Shown in pieces: positions 27,310 to 34,411 of a stretch of DNA of 64,000 nt (the first letter of the stretch is position 1; each line of letters begins with the position of its first letter). The DNA is from Halomonas sp. ALS9 (GTDB lineage Bacteria > Pseudomonadota > Gammaproteobacteria > Pseudomonadales > Halomonadaceae). Under the pieces are notes generated by a model, which ran no database searches, had not been told where the DNA came from, and was given only the letters and a program-made list of their open reading frames with translations. The translations under genes were made by a program, and so were the position numbers. The DNA lies in the NCBI RefSeq assembly GCF_001651035.1, contig NZ_LXRG01000192.1, positions 558,001-622,000 of the forward strand. The letters run 5' to 3'.

Positions 27310-27677
27310 TGATATCGGTTCTTAGCAATCATTAACCCCACGATCCACATCAGCCCCATTATTGGCCAAACCCATAGCCATGGCAGATGAGGTGCACCAA
27401 TGTTTTCCATGAAGCCATAGCTAAACGTCAACAGTGCAGAGGCTGCAAATGCGAATCCCAGAGCTTCGAACTGAATGCGCAATTGCATCTCATCCAGCCG
27501 TCGCATCTGCCGCACTACCGCCCAACACATAAATGCCGCAGGGATAACGGGGGAAAGTGTGATGGCCACACGGACTACAAAATCGGCATCATGAAAGTGA
27601 ATCAGAGCGAACAATGACACCGCTAGCACTACCATGTAACACGCCAACGCAGCACCCATCTCGTAAAGGTATCTCAT
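27306..27677 (-). CDS. Four-helix membrane protein co-encoded with the XRE regulator
   Basis: The 123-residue protein has four hydrophobic segments (about 8-27, 38-55, 75-92 and 100-117) with a basic/acidic loop RQMRRLDEMQLRIQFEA between the second and third. It starts at an ATG with a strong AAAGGAGG site. The tight 4-bp overlap with the XRE gene suggests that the two form one module, as in other small membrane-protein/XRE pairs of Gram-negative genomes. Function is unknown. Confidence 0.85.
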   Translation of the reverse strand: MRYLYEMGAALACYMVVLAVSLFALIHFHDADFVVRVAITLSPVIPAAFMCWAVVRQMRRLDEMQLRIQFEALGFAFAASALLTFSYGFMENIGAPHLPWLWVWPIMGLMWIVGLMIAKNRYQ

Positions 27678-27693
27678 CTATGCAGCCTCCTTT

Positions 27694-27709
27694 GTAAAGT
27701 AAGCTTTAC
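27694..27709. promoter_or_regulatory. Proximal operator candidate of the XRE operon
   Basis: GTAAAG-TAAG-CTTTAC is a 16-bp palindrome with perfect 6-bp arms, just before the ribosome-binding site of the membrane-protein/XRE operon. It fits a site for an XRE dimer, and a partner site lies 38 bp further upstream (start to start). Confidence 0.7.
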
Positions 27710-27731
27710 GGTAGCTAATGCACGACTGATA

Positions 27732-27747
27732 GTAAAGCTTGCTTTAC
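27732..27747. promoter_or_regulatory. Distal operator candidate of the XRE operon
   Basis: GTAAAG-CTTG-CTTTAC repeats the arms of the proximal site exactly; the centres are near reverse complements of each other (TAAG and CTTG). The two sites bracket about 22 bp, where the operon promoter should lie. Confidence 0.7.
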
Positions 27748-28106
27748 ATTTTTTTGGGAGGGGGTCGTGGGATGCTCTCAGGGATCACTTCTTTAAAAGC
27801 GGCCTGCTTGGCAGTCGATAGCAGCCCCGTGTCAATGTGGGTAAAGGGGACGGGGTTATTGGTCGACGGCGGCGACCCATTTCACCTAGGTCTCGATCAG
27901 GCGCTCCTTGTGCTCCTCGCGCAAAGCGGTGAGCTCTCAGCAGGCCTACTCACAAAGGTTGCTCCCTAAGGGTTTGCCTCCTTTTTGTCTGCGCCCAGCT
28001 TGGCGTAATCAGCCTATAACTCCTACGTTGTTATAGAAGCTGGTCAAAGACGGGTCGTGAAAACGAGTCTTGAAAACGGGTTTTAAAAACACAGGGAGAC
28101 GTAACG
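27748..28106. other. Intergenic region upstream of the BCCT carrier, perhaps with gene debris
   Basis: No intact gene was found. An open frame at 27739-27969 on the plus strand has no recognisable product. The part just before the carrier gene contains TATAAC-N9-GTTATA at 28015-28035 and a threefold 13-bp repeat (listed separately). Confidence 0.35.
28054..28092 (+). repeat. Three imperfect 13-bp tandem repeats in the BCCT leader
   Basis: The units are GTCGTGAAAACGA, GTCTTGAAAACGG and GTTTTAAAAACAC. They end 14 bp before the start codon and cover the area of the untranslated leader, so they may affect expression or be a simple slippage product. Confidence 0.55.
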
Positions 28107-29729
28107 ATGGATGCACTTGCGCGCAAGCTGGGCCTCAAGACGGATCCCACCATATTTTTCACCTCTGCTGGGATTATGATCCTTTTTTTAGTGGCGCTGT
28201 TGATTGCGCCGGGCCCCATAGGCGAAGCCTTCGGCGCTGGGCGGCAATGGATCGTGACTAACCTTGGCTGGTTTTTTATTTTCGGGGTCACAAGCTGGGT
28301 GGCATTTCTACTGTGGGTGGCGATCAGCCGATACGGGGCAATTCGACTGGGGGGCAATGATGCCAAGCCCGCTTATACCAACGCTTCCTGGTTCGCCATG
28401 CTGTTTGCTGGCGGTATCGGCACGGTATTGATGTTCTGGGGGGTTGCCGAGCCTATTTCCCACTTTGCGACGCCTCCACGGCCGGGTGTTGAGCCCTTCT
28501 CTGTTGACGCCGCCGACGATGCCATGAGCTTTTCGATTTATCACCTGGGGCTGCATACCTGGGCGATTTTCGCCATGCCGGGGCTAGCATTTGCGTATTT
28601 TATCTATCGTTACAACCTGCCGATGCGTTTTAGCTCGGTCTTCTTCCCTCTGTTAGGCGAGCGCATTTACGGCCCCATCGGTAAAGCTCTCGATATCTTT
28701 GCCATACTCGGCACCCTATTTGGCGTGGCGGTTTCTATCGGCTTGGGCACCCAGCAGATTAATGCGGGGCTAACAGAACTGTTTGGTGTGCCGGATGCCG
28801 TGATAACGAAAGTGTTGATCATCGCCGTTCTGACCACCGTGGCCGTGGGGTCCATCGTGGCGGGGTTGGATTCAGGCGTGAAGCTGCTCTCTAACATCAA
28901 TATCGGCATGGCCGTTGGCCTGTTGGTGTTTGTGCTGTTTACCGGCTCGACGGTTTTCCTTTTGCGTGCCGTTGTCGAAACCTTTGGGCTGTATATCACC
29001 AACCTGCTGCCCATGGCTTTCTGGAATGACACCCTAGCACGCTACTCCAGCGATGGCGGTGCCTGGGGGTGGCAAGGCAGTTGGACGGTATTTTACTGGG
29101 CCTGGACGGTGACCTGGTCTCCGTTCATCGGCATTTTTGTAGCGCGGATTTCCCGCGGGCGAACTATCCGCGAATTCGTGCTGGGGGTGCTGTTCGCTCC
29201 CTCCATCTTTACGCTGATCTGGTTTGCGATTTTCGGCTGGTCAGCGATGGAAATTGACGGCATAGGGCCAGAGGCCCGGGCAGCCATGGGCGATCAGGCC
29301 GGCACCATATCCGCTGCCGTCGCCGAAAGCATTCCGCTCGCCATGTTTGCGTTTTTTGAGAACTTCCCCGCCGCTACTTTGATTCAGGGCCTGGCGGTGG
29401 TGATCGTCGCCATCTTCTTTGCCACCTCCTCAGACTCCGCCTCCCTGGTCGTCGATATGCTGTGTACCGGCAGCTCCGACCCTGGCCCATGGCACCAGCG
29501 GGTATTTTGGGGCGTATCCGAGGGCATGCTGGCTGCCATGCTGATCGTGTTGGCGGGCGATGCCGGGCTTACCGCCCTGCAGGAGGTCATCACCGTTGTC
29601 GGTCTGCCGATGTTTATCCTGGTATTTATCATGATGTTCGCGCTATATCGCGGCCTCTCCCATGAAGAGCTCAGCGAAGTACGAGTAGGCAGCCCACCCA
29701 AGCAGGAAGAGCTAAGGCCGGAAGATTAG
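28107..29729 (+). CDS. BCCT-family osmolyte transporter (choline/betaine/carnitine type)
   Basis: The 540-residue protein has about twelve membrane helices and the BCCT signature region FYWAWTVTWSPFIGIFVARISRGRTIREF, with the aromatic box residues for a quaternary ammonium ligand in W-rich helices. These carriers take up glycine betaine, choline or related compounds with Na+ or H+ to balance high external salt. The C-terminal tail is short (about 25 residues after the last helix), unlike the long regulatory tail of BetT, so osmotic sensing through the tail is doubtful. The precise substrate cannot be told. Confidence 0.93.
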   Translation: MDALARKLGLKTDPTIFFTSAGIMILFLVALLIAPGPIGEAFGAGRQWIVTNLGWFFIFGVTSWVAFLLWVAISRYGAIRLGGNDAKPAYTNASWFAMLFAGGIGTVLMFWGVAEPISHFATPPRPGVEPFSVDAADDAMSFSIYHLGLHTWAIFAMPGLAFAYFIYRYNLPMRFSSVFFPLLGERIYGPIGKALDIFAILGTLFGVAVSIGLGTQQINAGLTELFGVPDAVITKVLIIAVLTTVAVGSIVAGLDSGVKLLSNINIGMAVGLLVFVLFTGSTVFLLRAVVETFGLYITNLLPMAFWNDTLARYSSDGGAWGWQGSWTVFYWAWTVTWSPFIGIFVARISRGRTIREFVLGVLFAPSIFTLIWFAIFGWSAMEIDGIGPEARAAMGDQAGTISAAVAESIPLAMFAFFENFPAATLIQGLAVVIVAIFFATSSDSASLVVDMLCTGSSDPGPWHQRVFWGVSEGMLAAMLIVLAGDAGLTALQEVITVVGLPMFILVFIMMFALYRGLSHEELSEVRVGSPPKQEELRPED

Positions 29730-29738
29730 GCTGCACAC

Positions 29739-29772
29739 AATAGTGGCCTGCGAGAATTCACAGGCCACTATT
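29739..29772 (+). terminator. Stem-loop after the BCCT gene
   Basis: A perfect 12-bp stem AATAGTGGCCTG / CAGGCCACTATT with a 10-base loop starts 9 bp after the BCCT stop. A T run is missing, but the stem is strong and should end or protect the transcript. Confidence 0.7.
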
Positions 29773-30175
29773 ACACATCGATAGAGTTCTACCTTTCTAG
29801 ACCAAGCCAACTCTGGCTTATTCAGTGAGTGTTAGCGCCTACCTACGTTAAAAGGGAATGCTTACCGGAATGCACACAACCACCCGTCGAGTGACTTAGG
29901 GTTCATTTCAGGCGCTAAAGATTAGCAATACGGTAGCGGCTTAGAGATTGGGTGGCCTGGGCAAAGTAGAAGCACCTACCCGGAGATAAGAACTAATAAA
30001 AATTAGATTAATGTTAATAAAACGATGGGTAGATCATTAGAGCAAAACGCTACTTAATGGATGGCTGATGTTCTCAGCGCTTAGATAAATTATCGCTCAC
30101 TGAGCAGGCTCAGTGAGCGTTTTATGGGTAATTTTGCCAAGCCGGCGCCATCACCCAAAGTAAACATCAGTTTTA
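29773..30175. other. Intergenic region between the BCCT gene and the mvaT-like gene
   Basis: No gene was seen. The region is AT-rich in its second half and ends with the bidirectional stem-loop at 30094-30119. Confidence 0.35.
30094..30119 (-). terminator. Bidirectional stem-loop after the mvaT-like gene
   Basis: A perfect 12-bp inverted repeat CGCTCACTGAGC / GCTCAGTGAGCG with a two-base centre lies 57 bp after the stop of the leftward gene. It is followed by AT-rich sequence on the minus strand and TTTTA on the plus strand, so it can act in both directions. Confidence 0.75.
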
Positions 30176-30565
30176 TTACGCGATTTCGTTCACAACCCAA
30201 CTGACCACTTCTTCATTACCAAATTCTGCTTTCCACCCTTGAATGACTTTGTGGTTCCCGCCACGGGTTTCTACCACTTCGCCAGTGTGTGGGTTCTTGT
30301 AGACCTTCAAAGGGCGTTTTTTACGGCCATCCGTATCGCTTGTGCTTACCTTGCCCGCTTTTGCTGGTTTAGAGCGGTAAGATGGGTCAAGCATTTCGCA
30401 TACGTCGCGCGCTAGTTTTCCGTGCTCAGTCATAAGCGCTTGCAGTCTTTCTTTGAACTCAAGCTCTTCTTTTAGCTCACTGTTATTTTCCAGTGCTTGC
30501 AGCTCTTCTTGTAGCTGCTTTAACAACTGTTCTTTTTTGAGATAATCACTCAGTACCGACGCCAT
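30176..30565 (-). CDS. MvaT/MvaU-type H-NS-like nucleoid protein
   Basis: The 129-residue protein has an N-terminal coiled coil (YLKKEQLLKQLQEELQALENNSELKEELEF) for dimerisation and a C-terminal DNA-binding part with the features of the MvaT group: RPLKVYKNPHTGEVVETRGGNHKVIQGWKAEFG. These proteins silence AT-rich or horizontally acquired DNA. The family, rather than the exact paralogue, is clear. A stem-loop follows the gene, which is monocistronic. Confidence 0.88.
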   Translation of the reverse strand: MASVLSDYLKKEQLLKQLQEELQALENNSELKEELEFKERLQALMTEHGKLARDVCEMLDPSYRSKPAKAGKVSTSDTDGRKKRPLKVYKNPHTGEVVETRGGNHKVIQGWKAEFGNEEVVSWVVNEIA

Positions 30566-30726
30566 GGTCTAAATTCCTATATTTTTAAAATTTATTTAAG
30601 ATAACTCTTAAACGTATATCTTACGCATTATAGCTTTAATATCGTCATCGAGAAAAGGAAAGCTCAAGTTTAATCAATGAGCATGGGCGCGCCATTTAGT
30701 CGCAGGCGCCTTTTTAACAATTTGTT
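30566..30726. other. Promoter-side gap of the mvaT-like gene
   Basis: This AT-rich stretch precedes the mvaT-like start and reaches the tRNA-like sequence. TTTATTTAAGATAACTC near 30590 may include its promoter, but no clear boxes were assigned. Confidence 0.25.
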
Positions 30727-30797
30727 TCGCTCGGCAGGATTTGAACCTGTCCCCTCGGCTTCGGAAGCTAATACCTAACCGTGCCGATCAGCCACCC
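30727..30797 (-). tRNA. Degenerate tRNA-Arg(CCG)-like sequence, probably a pseudo-tRNA
   Basis: On the minus strand there is a T-arm (CAGG-TTCAAAT-CCTG) and an anticodon loop TTCCGAA with the CCG anticodon of tRNA-Arg, in about the right spacing. The anticodon stem has a mismatch, the T-stem loses its outer pair, and the 5' acceptor half (GGGTGGC) does not pair with the 3' half (CGAGCGA). The total is about 71 bases with no encoded CCA. It therefore looks like a decayed tRNA gene or an integration scar rather than a working tRNA. Confidence 0.45.
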
Positions 30798-31204
30798 ACT
30801 GAAAAACCTTAGCGGCACAATCTATTTTATCCCGATTGATGCCGACTGAGCTTGCCCGCGCTAGGCGTACAAGAGGCATCTAGGAAGCGATTGATGTAGA
30901 GTTTTCAAGCGTCGAGCGCCAGATTGTAGCTTTTGATGTAGAAACGATTAATTAGCCAATCAGCTCTGAGTAATTTTGAGCCATATAGTGAATGAGCTCT
31001 ACGCATTTTTTCGGTTGAAATAGGGCAATTACCGTGCCTACGAAACTTGGGACGATTCACTTCTTCACAAACCGTTGGCACCAGACTCCCTGGTAACGAC
31101 TCCGGCCAAACCACCAAAAAACGTGATACGATAATCTGCTATATTCGTTATATTTTCTGTCATTTCTACCGACAATATCATCGTAAAGGAAAACAACTTT
31201 CACC
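30798..31204. other. Intergenic region upstream of paaX
   Basis: No recognised gene. A leftward open frame at 30905-31117 has no known features. GATACGATAATCTGCTATATTC near 31125 shares GATACG and CTATATTC with a string at 33079 upstream of paaY/paaN, so it may be part of the paaX control region. AAAGGA lies about 10 bp before the paaX ATG. Confidence 0.3.
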
Positions 31205-32131
31205 ATGTCGTCAGCTACAGACTGCGTCGCCACGCTTATTGATGACTTCCAGCAACGTCGACCAATCCGCGCCGGTTCACTGATTATTACCGTCTATGGC
31301 GACTCTATCGTTCCGCGGGGCGGTACCGTGTGGCTTGGTAGTCTGTCGAAACTGGTGGAGCCTATCGGTATCAATGAGCGGCTAGTGCGTACCTCTGTTT
31401 ACCGGCTGACCCATGAGACCTGGCTACGGGGTGAAAAGGTGGGTCGTCGCAGCTACTACCGATTGAGTGGCCCTGGGCGGCGGCGTTTTGAACAAGCTTT
31501 CAAACGCGTCTATCACGGCGCTCAGCCTCCTTGGTCGGGCCAGTGGACATTAGCATTGCTGACACAGCTCCCCCCAGACCGGCGTCAGCAGATTCGTGAC
31601 GAGCTCGAATGGCTGGGTTTTGGTAGTTTTGCACAGGGCGTGCTGGCACACCCTACGCTGTCATGCGCAGAAGCCATGGCGGCCTTGCAAGAACTGGATG
31701 CGGCAGACGATACGATCGTTATGCAAACTCAGGCCATGGAGCCCATGACCAGCAAACCGCTACGACTCCAGGTCAGAGAGAGTTGGAACCTCGACGAATT
31801 AGCCGAGCTCTACCAACGTTTTCTGGTTAAGTTTCGCCCCCTCTGGAACGCCCTCAACACAGAGAACCATTTGGGCCAGGAAGCGTGCTTCATTGCGCGA
31901 ACCTTGCTTATTCACGAGTATCGCAAGGTTCAATTACGCGATCCTCTTCTGCCGGACGAACTCCTCCCCACGGCGTGGGAAGGCCGCTATGCCCACCAGC
32001 TCTGCCGCAATCTCTATCGTTTGCTCTACGAACGCGCAGAGCGCTGGCTAGATCGACACCTGGAAACCGCCGAGGGCCCATTACCCGCCCCCGGGCCCAG
32101 TTTTTACCAGCGCTTCGGCGGGCTGGAATGA
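31205..32131 (+). CDS. paaX: Phenylacetate operon repressor PaaX
   Basis: The 308-residue protein matches PaaX in length and layout: an N-terminal winged helix (RAGSLIITVYGDSIVPRGGTVWLGSLSKLVEPIGINERLVRTSVYRL with the wing at RRSYYRLSGPGRRRFEQA) and a C-terminal effector domain with conserved FRPLWNAL and LIHEYRKVQLRDPLLPDELLP. PaaX represses the paa operons and is released by phenylacetyl-CoA. It lies at the head of the paa locus and is followed, on the other strand, by paaY, as in other proteobacteria. Candidate operators are described before paaF/G and paaA. Confidence 0.93.
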   Translation: MSSATDCVATLIDDFQQRRPIRAGSLIITVYGDSIVPRGGTVWLGSLSKLVEPIGINERLVRTSVYRLTHETWLRGEKVGRRSYYRLSGPGRRRFEQAFKRVYHGAQPPWSGQWTLALLTQLPPDRRQQIRDELEWLGFGSFAQGVLAHPTLSCAEAMAALQELDAADDTIVMQTQAMEPMTSKPLRLQVRESWNLDELAELYQRFLVKFRPLWNALNTENHLGQEACFIARTLLIHEYRKVQLRDPLLPDELLPTAWEGRYAHQLCRNLYRLLYERAERWLDRHLETAEGPLPAPGPSFYQRFGGLE

Positions 32132-32186
32132 GCACTTAACAAGATCACTGAACAAGTCGTCATATCGAGCATACCGCAATTTATGA

Positions 32187-32795
32187 TTATGACGACTGAT
32201 CCAGCGTCTGCTGTTTAGGCTGAGTGTCACCGGCTAGCAAAGCTGGGCGGTCAGCATCGAGTTCTGCCAGCGGTTCACAGGCTTCCAAGCTGTCACGGCA
32301 ACGGGTCACTAAACGCTGATACTCTTGGGTGCCCTGCTGCTTCCAGGCAAACTCCTCATCGCTCAGCGTGCGCTTGACCTTTGCAGGTGACCCCATCACC
32401 AGTGACTGGGGCTCACACTCGAAGCCCGCCTTAACGAAGGCTGCTGCCGCCACGATAGATCGCTCAGCAATGTTGGCACCGTCCATCACCACGGCGTTCA
32501 TCCCCACCATGGCATCACGCCCAATCACGCAGCCATGCAGTACCGCGCCATGTCCGATATGGCCATCCTTCTCAACCTTAGTGACGCAGCCCGGAAAGCC
32601 GTGCATCACACAGGTATCCTGAAGGTTGGATCCCTCTTCCAGCACAAGACGGCCGAAATCGCCGCGCATCACCGCGCCAGGGCCTACATAACAGTTGGGA
32701 CCCACGATCACATCCCCGATCAACACCGCAGTAGGGTGTACATAAGCCGTCGGGTGAACCACTGGCGTCACCCCTTCAAGTCGATAGTAAGGCAT
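32187..32795 (-). CDS. paaY: PaaY, gamma-carbonic-anhydrase-fold thioesterase of the paa pathway
   Basis: The 202-residue protein is a left-handed beta-helix of hexapeptide repeats ([36 protein letters not shown] and onward) with the His metal ligands seen in [12 protein letters not shown]. PaaY is a thioesterase that removes dead-end CoA esters, such as 2-hydroxycyclohepta-1,4,6-triene-1-formyl-CoA, and rescues the pathway. The C-terminal extension after residue 180 is acidic. It is co-directional with the paaN remnant upstream, 11 bp away. Confidence 0.9.
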   Translation of the reverse strand: MPYYRLEGVTPVVHPTAYVHPTAVLIGDVIVGPNCYVGPGAVMRGDFGRLVLEEGSNLQDTCVMHGFPGCVTKVEKDGHIGHGAVLHGCVIGRDAMVGMNAVVMDGANIAERSIVAAAAFVKAGFECEPQSLVMGSPAKVKRTLSDEEFAWKQQGTQEYQRLVTRCRDSLEACEPLAELDADRPALLAGDTQPKQQTLDQSS

Positions 32796-32806
32796 AACGT
32801 TCTCCG

Positions 32807-33049
32807 TTAGTTTGATTGGCCGTGGCGACGGCTTTGCACCACCACGAAGCGGTTGGCAACAAAGGCTTGATTACATAGGGAAGCATTCGCGGCAGGATTG
32901 TTAGACGGTGCCGCTTTAACGGCATCCTCAGGGTATTTGCGCATGCTTTCTGGATAGGGTGTCCAAAAATCACGGCCATAGGTAGCGGCGACAGCCCGGT
33001 CAAGAATCTCACGATGAAGGTCGAACATCTGCTGCGCTGATTGCGTCAT
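32807..33049 (-). pseudogene. paaN: paaN remnant with the middle of the gene deleted
   Basis: The frame of about 80 residues (ATG at 33049 with an AGGAG site) begins like the N-terminus of PaaN, the aldehyde-dehydrogenase-like phenylacetate protein (MFDLHREILDRAVAATYGRDFWTPYPES), and ends in a piece that looks like its C-terminus ([22 protein letters not shown]). PaaN is normally about 550 residues, so some 470 residues of the catalytic core are missing. The rest is in frame. No working dehydrogenase can be made. The assignment rests on recalled family features and not on an alignment. Confidence 0.65.
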
Positions 33050-33145
33050 GGGGCGCTCCTGCACTCACTTATTTTTTTGATACGCTATATTCTTGAAGAC
33101 TATCTTTCCCGTAACAAAACATCAAACGCTTTCCCTGCCACCACT

Positions 33146-33155
33146 TACTTAAGTA
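33146..33155. promoter_or_regulatory. TACTTAAGTA palindrome in the paaN-paaF gap
   Basis: This 10-bp perfect palindrome is identical to the cores at 55211 and 56212. It lies between the divergent paaN and paaF remnants, about 97 bp from the former and 264 bp from the latter. Confidence 0.4.
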
Positions 33156-33319
33156 GTGATGTACTAACTGTCGATAAACTCGATAGATATGAGCTGGGTA
33201 TGCCTTCTTGAGCTACTTAACCGTCTTTCATACCATGGTCTAAGGCCCCTCATCTCTTTGCAAAAAATACATGCAAGCTATTGTTAAAAAAGCATAAATA
33301 AACCAAAACAATCATAAGC

Positions 33320-33357
33320 GACACACTAAAGACAACTAAGCAATATTGATGTGTATC
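33320..33357. promoter_or_regulatory. Candidate PaaX operator before paaF/paaG
   Basis: GACACAC at 33320-33326 faces GTGTATC at 33351-33357, an inverted repeat with a 24-bp spacer and one mismatch. Its right arm meets the -35 box of the promoter at 33346. The same arrangement, with the same spacer, occurs before paaA. Confidence 0.55.
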
Positions 33358-33373
33358 AAAATAAACCTATACT
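33346..33373 (+). promoter_or_regulatory. Sigma-70-like promoter of the paaGHIJK operon
   Basis: TTGATG (33346-33351) and TATACT (33368-33373) are 16 bp apart. This pair mirrors the TTGATA-N16-TATACT before paaA, which makes both more credible. Confidence 0.55.
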
Positions 33374-33418
33374 CGGCAGATATTCATCCTGCGCACCCCA
33401 GGCCGAACTGAGGTAAAA

Positions 33419-33602
33419 ATGCCCTCTACTCTAAAAATAACCACACCCATGGAAGGCGTTTTATGCATCACGCTGAAACGCCCGGAAGCACTGAATGCGC
33501 TTTGAACGCCATGCCTTCACTTTTCTGGCGGGCACCGCCGACTGCGACGAGGGTATTCGCGCCTTCCTAGAAAAACGACCAGCCTCTTTTAAAGGGCACT
33601 GA
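33419..33602 (+). pseudogene. paaF: paaF remnant (enoyl-CoA hydratase) with internal deletion and frameshift
   Basis: The first 28 codons (MPSTLKITTPMEGVLCITLK then RPEALNAL) are the N-terminus of an enoyl-CoA hydratase and stop at TGA at 33503-33505. In the next frame the sequence ERHAFTFLAG to EGIRAFLEKRPASFKGH, ending at 33602, is the family's C-terminus. About 200 residues between them are gone and the junction changes frame. PaaF hydrates 2,3-dehydroadipyl-CoA, so this step needs another enzyme. Its position directly before paaG, in the operon, supports the identity. Confidence 0.75.
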
Positions 33603-33618
33603 GACAAGGATATTCCCC

Positions 33619-34410
33619 ATGAGCCAAGCGCCCCTGCTTTACAGCGTCGAAGACGGCGTCGCCTGTATTACGCTGAACCGCCCCGACAGCCTGAACAGCT
33701 TCAATACCGAAATGCATGCCGAGATGCGCAAGGTGCTTAAGGCCGTGCGCCAGGATCCAAGCGTTCGTGCTCTGCTGCTGACGGGTAGCGGCCGCGGCTT
33801 CTGCGCCGGTCAAGACCTTTCCGACCGTAGCGTCGCGCCCGGCGAGCAAGCCCCCGACCTCGGCGAGTCGCTGGAGAAACGCTATAACCCTATGCTGCGC
33901 GCCCTTAAAGACATGCCGTTTCCGACTATTTGTGCGGTGAACGGTGTGGCTGCAGGTGCTGGTGCCAACATCGCCCTGGCTTGCGACATCGTGTTGGCGG
34001 CTCGCTCGGCAAGCTTTATTCAGGCCTTCTGTAAGATCGGTTTAATACCAGACTCCGGCGGCACCTGGACACTGCCTAACTTAGTCGGCATGGCCCGCGC
34101 CAAGGGCTTGGCAATGCTGGGCGACAAGCTTCCCGCCGAGACTGCCGAGCAGTGGGGCATGATCTGGCGCTGCGTTGACGATGAAGCGCTCCAAGAAGAA
34201 GCCATGAACATGGCTCGCCACCTGGCCACTCAACCCACACGCGGCTTGGCACTAATTAAGCGCGCCCTGCATGCCAGCAGCGATAACAGCTTCAACGAAC
34301 AGCTCGATCTGGAGCGCGATCTTCAGCGGCTGGCCGGGCGCTCGGAGGATTACCGCGAAGGCGTCAGCGCTTTCATGGAGAAACGTCACCCCACCTTTAA
34401 GGGAGAGTGA
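33619..34410 (+). CDS. paaG: PaaG, 1,2-epoxyphenylacetyl-CoA isomerase
   Basis: The 263-residue protein is a crotonase-fold enzyme with the oxyanion-hole segments GRGFCAGQDLSDR and VNGVAAGAGANIALACD, and the catalytic Asp region IPDSGGTWTLPNLVG typical of PaaG rather than a hydratase. PaaG turns the ring-epoxide of phenylacetyl-CoA into oxepin-CoA and also isomerises a later intermediate. It is the first intact gene of a run with paaH, I and J and is followed by paaH with a single base between them. Confidence 0.92.
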   Translation: MSQAPLLYSVEDGVACITLNRPDSLNSFNTEMHAEMRKVLKAVRQDPSVRALLLTGSGRGFCAGQDLSDRSVAPGEQAPDLGESLEKRYNPMLRALKDMPFPTICAVNGVAAGAGANIALACDIVLAARSASFIQAFCKIGLIPDSGGTWTLPNLVGMARAKGLAMLGDKLPAETAEQWGMIWRCVDDEALQEEAMNMARHLATQPTRGLALIKRALHASSDNSFNEQLDLERDLQRLAGRSEDYREGVSAFMEKRHPTFKGE

Positions 34411-34411
34411 T

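Larger units (their letters stand above)
33050..33418. other. Divergent control region between the paaN and paaF remnants
   Basis: The region holds TACTTAAGTA at 33146-33155, the PaaX-like site at 33320-33357, and a promoter TTGATG-N16-TATACT at 33346-33373 for the rightward operon. It is AT-rich between about 33240 and 33360. No gene was found. Confidence 0.5.

Noticed and set aside
27739..27969. 76-residue plus-strand open frame between the XRE operon and the BCCT gene
   Set aside because: No ribosome-binding site or recognisable domain, and it overlaps the distal operator palindrome. It is more likely non-coding or debris.
30905..31117. 70-residue minus-strand open frame upstream of paaX
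   Set aside because: It has no domain pattern and no clear ribosome-binding site, and it covers a likely promoter region.
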